From an uncultured Eggerthellaceae bacterium (GTDB lineage Bacteria; Actinomycetota; Coriobacteriia; Coriobacteriales; Eggerthellaceae): a stretch of 51,692 nt of DNA. The DNA lies in assembly GCA_947565185.1 (NCBI GenBank), contig CANODU010000007.1:1-51692 (forward strand), in the 5' to 3' direction. Under the pieces are notes generated by a model, which saw only the letters and a list, made by a program, of their open reading frames with translations, was not told the DNA's origin and did no database searches. The translations under genes were made by a program, and so were the position numbers. Shown in pieces: positions 35,383 through 41,772 of the stretch. Numbering within the stretch: position 1 is the stretch's first letter; each line of letters opens with the position of its first letter.

Positions 35383-37209
35383 CTATCTTCCTTCTGAACC
35401 GAAGCGCAAGGGCCTTCGTTGATACAAGCCTGCATCCTCAAATCCCAAGCGGCGGTAATAGGCACGCGTGCCCACAGCGCTGATAACATTCACGGCATCA
35501 TAGCCCGCATCGTGGGCAAGCTGGCAGGCGCGCTCAACGAGACGCGTCCCCAACCCAAGGTGCTGGTTGCCCTCCTTGGCCTCATGGATCTTGGAAGTGC
35601 GGCCATAGATGTGCACCTCGCGGATCATAGCCTGACCCTCTCCCACCGGAATGCCTTCTGAGAGAGTATGCTGATCAGGCAGGGACAGGCGCAGAAAGCC
35701 TGCAAGGCGGTCTTCGCCATCCACCCACTGCAAGAAGATCTCACGGGTGTTCGTCGTGTCATAGGCGGATGTGCGAAGGGTGAGCGTTGCAGGGTCTATG
35801 GCGCTCGTAGCCACCTCCCGCATGCGCATCTCGCGCACGGCGCGCTCCCCCGCCTTCTGGCACACATCCGCCTCCACCATCTGACGGAGATTCGTCTTCT
35901 TGCACCCCGTGACGATATCCTGTGAAGGGATATCGCGGATCATGCGAGAGATGCGCGTGTGCTCCGGCGTTGCCAACACGCACGCGGATAAGAGGCCCAC
36001 GAGCTCCTCTTCCCCATAGGGCTGCCACCTCCCCGCTTGGAAGCCTTCCGTCAGGCGCGCGCTGGCAACGAGAGCGCAGGGATAGAGCTTCACCTCATCG
36101 GGCATGAAGCGCTCATCTTCCATGAGCATGCGGTAGAGGCGCACGTCATCCTCAGGCGTTGAGCCCATGAGATTCGCCATCATGTGCACATGGGACTTGA
36201 ATCCGAAGAGTCGGATGAGCGCAAGGGCGCGCGCCACCTCATCCACGCTTCCGCCTCGACCATTCTGTGCGAGAATGGCATCGTCCAAGCTCTGGATGCC
36301 CACTTGGACCTTCGTGACGCCCATGTGTCGAAGCTCCGTGAGCGTCTGGACGCTCACCGTATCCGGTCGCGTCTCTACCACTAGCCCTACGCAGCGCGCG
36401 TGCGCATGCTCATTCGCGTGCTGCAAGCGCGCAAGCTCCTCTTCGGAGACATCCTCATCCAGTTGCGGAAGCGCAGCTTGCCGCAAAGGATCCAGAGCCT
36501 GGAAAGCGCATCGGTAGTCCATCATGCCCGCATCAACCGAATGCTGCAATTCATCCTGCAAGGCTTGGATCTGCGCATCGAAGGGCTCTCGTGCATCCTC
36601 GTAGAGCCTGCGCCGACGGCGCACCTCAGCCAAAGAGCGCTCTGTGCCCGCATCATCCAACGCGCGGAAGAGCTCGCATGAGAACCACGTGCGATAGCTC
36701 GCCGGGTAATCGAACCACGTCCCGCCCAACACGATGAGCTCGACCTTATCAATGTTGTGTCCCATGTTCGCCAGCGTCGTCAAACGCGCCGACACCTGCA
36801 GATACGGATCGAAGAAGCATCGCTCGGCACGCTGGCACGCAGGCTCGTCTGCGATGTAGCTCTTCGGCATGGAGATGTCATTGGGACAATAGATGCAATC
36901 ATTGCGGCAGGGCCACGGCTTCGTGAGCACCGTCACCGTGGCAACGCCCGATGCCGTGCGGCGAGGCTTGGCGCGCAAGAGCCTCATGAGCGCATCATCG
37001 GTGGCATCGTCAAGGCGAAGAGACGCGATGAGCGGGCTTCTCTCTTGCTTCTGCGCCTGATAGAACGAGAGCATCTGCTTCTTCGAGATGCGGCGCGAAG
37101 GGTCATCCAGATCCTTGCTATGGCGACGCAGGATGGCATCCAGCTCCCGATGGGTGAGCGTCTGCCCACACCTCATCTTGCATGCTATCTCTCTGAGCGC
37201 TTCTTCCAT
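35383..37209 (-). CDS. elp3: Bacterial Elp3, tRNA U34 carboxymethyl-modification enzyme (radical SAM + acetyltransferase)
   Basis: A 608-residue homologue of the Elongator catalytic subunit. The radical SAM domain has TVLTKPWPCRNDCIYCPN (C101, C105, C108) followed by MPKSYIADEPACQRAE, as in the structurally studied Dehalococcoides Elp3. The C-terminal GNAT/lysine-acetyltransferase domain holds IREVHIYGRTSKIHE and the acetyl-CoA loop QHLGLGTRLVE; AYYRRLGFE follows. Elp3 uses acetyl-CoA and radical chemistry to form cm5U34 in tRNA anticodons. The gene is divergent from a Trm9-like methyltransferase, with 26 bases between the start codons. TATAAT lies 12 bases before the ATG, so the mRNA may be almost leaderless. 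Confidence 0.93.
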   Translation of the reverse strand: MEEALREIACKMRCGQTLTHRELDAILRRHSKDLDDPSRRISKKQMLSFYQAQKQERSPLIASLRLDDATDDALMRLLRAKPRRTASGVATVTVLTKPWPCRNDCIYCPNDISMPKSYIADEPACQRAERCFFDPYLQVSARLTTLANMGHNIDKVELIVLGGTWFDYPASYRTWFSCELFRALDDAGTERSLAEVRRRRRLYEDAREPFDAQIQALQDELQHSVDAGMMDYRCAFQALDPLRQAALPQLDEDVSEEELARLQHANEHAHARCVGLVVETRPDTVSVQTLTELRHMGVTKVQVGIQSLDDAILAQNGRGGSVDEVARALALIRLFGFKSHVHMMANLMGSTPEDDVRLYRMLMEDERFMPDEVKLYPCALVASARLTEGFQAGRWQPYGEEELVGLLSACVLATPEHTRISRMIRDIPSQDIVTGCKKTNLRQMVEADVCQKAGERAVREMRMREVATSAIDPATLTLRTSAYDTTNTREIFLQWVDGEDRLAGFLRLSLPDQHTLSEGIPVGEGQAMIREVHIYGRTSKIHEAKEGNQHLGLGTRLVERACQLAHDAGYDAVNVISAVGTRAYYRRLGFEDAGLYQRRPLRFGSEGR

Positions 37210-37220
37210 ATGCTTGAGGA

Positions 37221-37227
37221 TTATACT
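37221..37227. promoter_or_regulatory. Overlapping divergent -10 boxes between elp3 and the methyltransferase gene
   Basis: The same seven bases give TATAAT on the minus strand (37226-37221) and TATACT on the plus strand (37222-37227). Transcription from either should begin within about 5 bases of the respective start codon (ATG at 37209; GTG at 37236), so both messages may be leaderless. The -35 regions match the consensus poorly. Confidence 0.45.
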
Positions 37228-37235
37228 TTCATGCC

Positions 37236-37988
37236 GTGGATGGACAGGCCAGACAGATCTCCCGGATCACGCGCGGATTCTACGAGAAGCACGCTGCGTC
37301 GTTCTCGCAGACGCGCCAGCGCGCTTGGACCGGCTGGCAACGGCTTGCTGTGATCATGCGCGCGAGAGATGCACCGACGACCGTCTTGGATGTTGCCTGT
37401 GGCAACCAGCGCTTCGAGCGCTTCTTGGCCCAGGAAGGACTCATACCCGACACAGTCTTTGCCGTCGATGCCTGCGAAGCTCTCTTGGCCACCTCGGTGC
37501 CTGAGATGCCCCAAATAGAGCACGTGCAGGCAGATATCTTGGAGCTCTTGGATGCGGGATGCGGCTTCAAGGATCTGGGGGTTCCTGCGTGCAGCCTCAC
37601 TGTCTGCTTCGGATTCATGCATCATGTGCCCACCGCCCAGACCAGACACGTTCTCTTAGAACAGCTCTTGGCTGCCACTCAGCCAAAGGGCATCTGCGCG
37701 CTGAGCTTTTGGCAGTTCCAAAGAGATGAGAAGCTCTGGCGCAAGGCCGCTGTGGCAACGAAGGACGCATGCGCTCGCTTCGACATAGGGCTTGCCAATG
37801 CTGGCGATGCGTTCTTGGGCTGGCAAGATGCGGCGGATGCCTTTCGCTTCTGCCACGCTTTCTCTGACGATGAGGTGGACACCTTGCGTAAGGACGCCGA
37901 GTGCTTGGGCGCACGTACGTTGGATGATTTCCGCGCCGACGGCAAGCACGGCGACCTGGACCGCTATCTCATATTCGAGGTCTGCTGA
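37236..37988 (+). CDS. Class I SAM methyltransferase, Trm9/ALKBH8-like
   Basis: A 250-residue methyltransferase. Motif I is TTVLDVACGNQRFERFL. The N-terminus, FYEKHAASFSQTRQRAWTGW, resembles the characteristic opening of the eukaryotic Trm9/ALKBH8 methyltransferases (vY-e-ia-hFs-TR--pW), and SFWQFQRDEKLW recalls their distal region. Those enzymes methylate cm5U34 of tRNA to mcm5U34. Being divergent from elp3, which makes cm5U, it is a good candidate for the next step; this is inference. The GTG start at 37236 has no good ribosome-binding site. It ends in TGATG with the SpeE-like gene. Alternative: a generic methyltransferase with another substrate. Confidence 0.75.
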   Translation: MDGQARQISRITRGFYEKHAASFSQTRQRAWTGWQRLAVIMRARDAPTTVLDVACGNQRFERFLAQEGLIPDTVFAVDACEALLATSVPEMPQIEHVQADILELLDAGCGFKDLGVPACSLTVCFGFMHHVPTAQTRHVLLEQLLAATQPKGICALSFWQFQRDEKLWRKAAVATKDACARFDIGLANAGDAFLGWQDAADAFRFCHAFSDDEVDTLRKDAECLGARTLDDFRADGKHGDLDRYLIFEVC

Positions 37989-38758
37989 TGGGCTTTCTGG
38001 ACAAGCTGCTATCGCGCCGCAGCTACGACACGATGTTCGGACGCGCGCATGTCATCGTGATGCCCGCATCCGATGGACGGCGCGTGCGCATCTTAGAACT
38101 TGGCGGCACGTTCCAGAGCGCCAGTTTCGAAGGCAGCGCGTGGGCAGAACTGCCGTTCACCTACTTCAAGGGCTTCGATGCCATCTTCCAGGCGAAGCGA
38201 GCAGGCAAGCCCATGGGATCGGTGCTCCTCTTGGGTGGGGGCGGCTTCGCCTGGCCGAAGCACGCGCTCACCGAACATGACGACCTGCATCTTGATGTCG
38301 TGGAGATCGATCCTGTCGTCGTAGACATCGCGCGGAAGCATTTCTATCTTGATCGCCTTGAGCACCATCTTGTGCAGGCAGGCACGTCTGAGCGGCTTCG
38401 CATCTCCATTGATGACGCGTCCCGCTTCCTTCTGGAATGCTCGGATGTCTATGACGCCATCATCAATGACCTCTTCCAAGGGCGAACAACGCCTGAATCC
38501 ACTTCGACCGATGCCTTCTTCGCCCTGGTCAAGCACCATCTATCACCTGGTGGCATCTATGCGCAGAATATCGTCACCGATCTGACGCGCGAGGGAGGAC
38601 GCACCTTGTTCGCTCTGATGGCGAAGCTTGAGGAGACGTTCCTGCATGTATGGGCCGTGGATGCAACGGATCCCGAATTCGGCGGCGCCGATAATTACAT
38701 CATCATGGCATCAGATGCTGACTATCCGTTCGACGGATGCATGGACTGCAGCGGATGA
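37988..38758 (+). CDS. Spermidine synthase-like methyltransferase-fold protein
   Basis: A 256-residue protein with the polyamine-synthase fold. The nucleotide-binding loop reads SVLLLGGGGFAWPKH where true spermidine synthases have LGGGDG; VVEIDPVVVDIARKHF follows, and YDAIINDLFQGRTTPES corresponds to the active-site region. The change in the glycine loop makes genuine aminopropyl transfer doubtful. It starts within the stop of the Trm9-like gene (TGATG), so the two are made together. Downstream is a REP-like element plus H1 hairpin. A substrate cannot be named. Confidence 0.75.
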   Translation: MGFLDKLLSRRSYDTMFGRAHVIVMPASDGRRVRILELGGTFQSASFEGSAWAELPFTYFKGFDAIFQAKRAGKPMGSVLLLGGGGFAWPKHALTEHDDLHLDVVEIDPVVVDIARKHFYLDRLEHHLVQAGTSERLRISIDDASRFLLECSDVYDAIINDLFQGRTTPESTSTDAFFALVKHHLSPGGIYAQNIVTDLTREGGRTLFALMAKLEETFLHVWAVDATDPEFGGADNYIIMASDADYPFDGCMDCSG

Positions 38759-38778
38759 GCGATACGGCAGGTTGATCC

Positions 38779-38802
38779 GTAGGTGCGTGCAACTGCACGC
38801 AC
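38779..38802 (+). repeat. REP-like element 7
   Basis: GTAG then GTGCGTGCA, loop AC, TGCACGCAC: a perfect nine-pair stem. Compared with element 5, both arms differ in matching positions (TGGCA/TGCCA there, GTGCA/TGCAC here), i.e. the pairing is kept while the bases change. Confidence 0.75.
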
Positions 38803-38814
38803 ATATGAATACCG

Positions 38815-38842
38815 TGCCCTTTGCATATCCATGCAAAGGGCA
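38815..38842 (+). repeat. Second copy of hairpin H1, possible terminator of the SpeE-like gene
   Basis: TGCCCTTTGCAT and ATGCAAAGGGCA (12 pairs), loop ATCC. Together with element 7 it repeats, in reverse orientation, the H1-spacer-REP unit at 35199-35263. Confidence 0.75.
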
Positions 38843-38929
38843 TAGCAAACAAGGATCGATCTGGTGACGCGTCTGGCGGCACGCATGAGGATCGACGCGA
38901 TATCCGGATCATCGACAGCCACCGGATCA

Positions 38930-38957
38930 TTTTGAGACGAATGCGCTCGTCTCAAAA
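38930..38957. other. Perfect hairpin next to a Shine-Dalgarno sequence
   Basis: TTTTGAGACGA and TCGTCTCAAAA (11 pairs) around ATGCGC. The T-run is on the 5' arm on both strands, so this is not a normal intrinsic terminator. AAGGAGG begins at its 3' edge, so folding could affect initiation at the TTG at 38971 if that start is used. Confidence 0.5.
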
Positions 38958-39032
38958 GGAGGCTCCGAACTTGGAATGTAACAGCCTGTCAACCGAGGCT
39001 GCGCCCACATTTTACAAGCTGCGGAACGCGCC

Positions 39033-39059
39033 TTGCACATGCCGAAGAATCCCTAGAAT
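39033..39059 (+). promoter_or_regulatory. Candidate promoter of the small acidic protein gene
   Basis: TTGCAC and TAGAAT are 15 bases apart, 47 bases before the ATG at 39106. The spacer is short. The TAGAAT hexamer is shared with the regions before tig and thrH. Confidence 0.4.
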
Positions 39060-39105
39060 CCATCTTGCATCAAGAAAACGTCGAACAGCGAGGAGGGTGG
39101 TCCCC

Positions 39106-39264
39106 ATGGATGCACGCGGAATGGAAGAAGAGGCACGGATTGCTGAAAAGCAGGAAGATCAGAAGATGAAGGCCGGGATCGCAGCGGAAGAGGTCATTGC
39201 TGCCGAAGGCGGCGTCAAGGTCTCTGAATACGAGGATGCCGCTTCTGAGAACCACGGTCTCTAA
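39106..39264 (+). CDS. Small acidic protein of unknown function
   Basis: A 52-residue Glu/Ala/Lys-rich protein (EEEARIAEKQEDQKMKAG), probably helical and cytosolic. The ATG at 39106 has AGGAGGG eight bases upstream, an ideal ribosome-binding site, and a strong terminator follows, so this looks like a real monocistronic gene. The frame is open further upstream to a TTG at 38971, also with an ideal AAGGAGG; that would give 97 residues with a Cys- and Arg-rich N-terminus. I prefer the shorter form because promoter-like boxes lie between the two starts. No family recognised. Confidence 0.6.
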   Translation: MDARGMEEEARIAEKQEDQKMKAGIAAEEVIAAEGGVKVSEYEDAASENHGL

Positions 39265-39279
39265 GCGATGAGCCCATCG

Positions 39280-39320
39280 GACGGGCCGGATCCCTCATCA
39301 GGGTCCGGCCCGTCCCTTCT
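39280..39320. terminator. Terminator after the small acidic protein gene
   Basis: GACGGGCCGGA(T)CCCT pairs with AGGGTCCGGCCCGTC, with one bulged T and a CATC loop, followed by CCTTCT. It lies between two convergent genes and could serve both; the T-rich side favours the plus strand. Confidence 0.75.
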
Positions 39321-39409
39321 CAGCGCACGAAGCTCACATCCAGCCCGAAGCATTCCTTCAAGGCCGCATCCAGATCAACGCCATCAAGCCTTCGCTCTTC
39401 CCTTCCCTT

Positions 39410-40249
39410 CTATTCATAGGAGACGCTGGAATTGTTGACCAGCCAGGAAAGCGCCGCTTCCCTCCGGGCGAATACAGCCGCCTCATCAGCCTTGTCCTGG
39501 TCGATCAACTGCTGATAGATCTGCTGGCGTTGGGCGGCGTCATCCCCGGGCATCTGAGCGATGATCTGATCCTCATCAAGCTCGATGTCCAGATGATTCG
39601 CCAGGGCATCGATAGCGCACATCACGCGCAGCGCATCATCGGGCATGCCTTCCATCCGGTCAGCCGGATCAGGCTCCTCCACCAAGCGCTTGGCAAGCTC
39701 CGCCAGCACGATGTCCGGGAAGTGCGGGTCATCCTTGGCCATATCAGGCAAGCCGAATTGTGCAGCAACGCCCTGGCGAAACTCCTCCAGATTCGTTGCC
39801 GGCGCGAAGTGCTCGGTGATGAAGGCATCGGTCAGCTCAGGAGAGACGCTGCGAAGGATCTTCTCCACATCCACCTCCATGGTGAGCGAGGAATGGTCCC
39901 CCTCTTTCGCCAAAGGCATCTTGATCTTCGCATTCACAGATCTCGTCTGCCCCGCCTTCACCCCGATGAGCTCGTCATCGAATGTCTTTGGCATCTCTCC
40001 CGCGCCTACATGATAGACAGAGTGCTGCATGATGAAATTCGAGGCCGGATTGCCATCGAGCGCGGCATCGCGCGTGGTGACCACGATGTGATCCCCTGGC
40101 AGCACGCCCCGATCCTCTGCCACCTCATGGAACTCCGCGAACGGCTCCATGAGCTTTTCTATCTGGGCATCCACTAAGCTTGAAGGCACCTGCGGTTTGG
40201 GCAGCTTCACGTGGACGGGTTCATAGCTTGAAAGCGTGTATTTCGACAT
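39410..40249 (-). CDS. Trigger factor paralogue lacking the ribosome-binding domain
   Basis: A 279-residue protein whose start, KYTLSSYEPVHVKLPKPQ, aligns with residues about 115-135 of the full-length trigger factor in this window (YELTSYEPVHIKVPPFQ). It has the PPIase-like region (LPGDHIVVTTRD, TFDDELIGVKAGQT) and a shortened helical C-terminal domain, but nothing of the N-terminal ribosome-docking domain. The ATG at 40249 is preceded by AAGGAGAG, so the short form is not a fragment. It is the last gene of a tight operon with MoxR-type ATPase, VWA and LRR genes (11-base gap). A dedicated chaperone or isomerase for that system is my inference. Confidence 0.8.
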   Translation of the reverse strand: MSKYTLSSYEPVHVKLPKPQVPSSLVDAQIEKLMEPFAEFHEVAEDRGVLPGDHIVVTTRDAALDGNPASNFIMQHSVYHVGAGEMPKTFDDELIGVKAGQTRSVNAKIKMPLAKEGDHSSLTMEVDVEKILRSVSPELTDAFITEHFAPATNLEEFRQGVAAQFGLPDMAKDDPHFPDIVLAELAKRLVEEPDPADRMEGMPDDALRVMCAIDALANHLDIELDEDQIIAQMPGDDAAQRQQIYQQLIDQDKADEAAVFARREAALSWLVNNSSVSYE

Positions 40250-40260
40250 CTTCTCTCTCC

Positions 40261-41763
40261 TTACAGTTCCAATTCTTCCACCAAGCTACGCAAGCGCCGA
40301 TGAGAATCTGACAGGATCATCGGTTGGTTGTGCTGGAAATACGCATCGCTTCCGTACTGGGCGATATAGCGTGCTGAGGGCGTGCGCTGCGTGAGCTCGG
40401 TCACGAAGATGAGCATCTCCTGAGCATCCCCGAACGCTTGCTCCAAGAAGCCAAAGGCAGCTTGAAGGCGCGCCTCCTGCTCAGCTACCGCCTTATCCAT
40501 ATCCGCCCTGCGCGCGAACATCTCCTCAAGGGACGCCAGCTGTCCTTCTGGATCCTCAGCAGCCCCCGCCGCCTCTGAAGAGAACTGCTCCAATGTGGCG
40601 ATCTCCTCTCGCGCTCGGGCGCGCCTCTCCTTCTTCACCGCACCTGAGGACGTCAACGCTTCGAAGGCGCTCTGCCTCTGGCTGATGATGTCCTGCAAAA
40701 CATCAAGAGGCGCCTCCCCTCCTTGCGTGCGCTCTTTCACCAACCTCAGCGCGTCGCGTACTGCCAACAGCACATCCGTCTTGAACATGATGTCACGGAA
40801 GGCAGGCTCAAGGCTATCCAATAGAAGCCCGATGAGCGAGAGCCGTTCATCGAAGGACGCCTCTTGAGCGCGGATCCGAACCTCTTCGGGGGCTTGCCCT
40901 GCCAAGATGTCCTCGACGCGATAATCATCGCGATACTTGTTGAACAGGTCATAGTAAGCAGCGAATTCGCCAGCGATCTTCGGATCCTGCACATAATGTG
41001 AGATGAGCGCCTCATCCACATCCTTGCCAAGCGCCTCATAGGCGCGGATGATGTCAGAGAGGTCGTCCCAACCGCGTGCCGTCACGAACTCCTTGCCATC
41101 CAGCGTGGTGCGGATGGAATAGAACCGGTCTTTCTTCGTCTCCAGGAACGTGAGGACAGCAGGATGCGTGCCCTTCGCAAGCGCATAGGCCTTCCATGCG
41201 CCGAAATCCGGTTCTACCGCTATGCGCTTCACGCGGTCCAGCGTCACGATGTCGAATTCATGCACGCTGCGGTTGTATTCAGGGGGATTGCCTGCCGTCA
41301 CCACGATCCACCCTTCCGGCACCTCATGGCGCCCGAAGGTCTTGAACTGGAGGAATTGCAGCATGGACGGATAGAGCGTCTCAGATACGCAATTGATCTC
41401 ATCCAAGAACAGGATGCCGCGCTCATGACCTGTGTCGCGCATGCATTGGTATACCGAGTCTATGATCTCCGACATGGTGTATTCAGAAGCGTCGTATGCA
41501 TAGCCCTCGTATTCCTGATGTGTGATGAACGGAAGGCCCAAGGCCGATTGGCGCGTATGATGCGTCATCGAATAGGAGACGAGCCCCAGATCCAGCTCAT
41601 CGGCTATCTGGGCCATGATGGCCGTCTTGCCGATGCCTGGCGCTCCCACCAAGAAGATGGGGCGTTGTTGGGAACGCGCAAGCAGCGGCTCCCCGCTCCC
41701 ATCGTGCGCCAGATAGGCTTCGATGGTGTCCTTCACCTGTTGCTTAGCTTGCTGTATGTCCAT
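40261..41763 (-). CDS. MoxR-type AAA+ ATPase
   Basis: A 500-residue AAA+ protein. Walker A is GAPGIGKT (40-47), Walker B GILFLDE (about 116-122) and sensor 1 is in VVTAGNPPEYNRS. The lid is followed by a long helical C-terminal part (about 300-500) unlike the minimal MoxR core. MoxR ATPases usually act as chaperones with a VWA-domain partner; the partner is the next gene upstream, nine bases away. Start ATG at 41763. Confidence 0.88.
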   Translation of the reverse strand: MDIQQAKQQVKDTIEAYLAHDGSGEPLLARSQQRPIFLVGAPGIGKTAIMAQIADELDLGLVSYSMTHHTRQSALGLPFITHQEYEGYAYDASEYTMSEIIDSVYQCMRDTGHERGILFLDEINCVSETLYPSMLQFLQFKTFGRHEVPEGWIVVTAGNPPEYNRSVHEFDIVTLDRVKRIAVEPDFGAWKAYALAKGTHPAVLTFLETKKDRFYSIRTTLDGKEFVTARGWDDLSDIIRAYEALGKDVDEALISHYVQDPKIAGEFAAYYDLFNKYRDDYRVEDILAGQAPEEVRIRAQEASFDERLSLIGLLLDSLEPAFRDIMFKTDVLLAVRDALRLVKERTQGGEAPLDVLQDIISQRQSAFEALTSSGAVKKERRARAREEIATLEQFSSEAAGAAEDPEGQLASLEEMFARRADMDKAVAEQEARLQAAFGFLEQAFGDAQEMLIFVTELTQRTPSARYIAQYGSDAYFQHNQPMILSDSHRRLRSLVEELEL

Positions 41764-41772
41764 GCGCCCTCC

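Larger units (their letters stand above)
38843..39105 (+). other. Gene-poor stretch before the small acidic protein
   Basis: No certain gene. It contains a direct repeat CCGGATCAT (near 38905 and 38922), the hairpin at 38930-38957, an AAGGAGG (38956-38962) eight bases before an in-frame TTG (38971), and promoter-like boxes TTGCAC (39033-39038) and TAGAAT (39054-39059) with a short 15-base spacer. See the separate entries. Confidence 0.4.
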
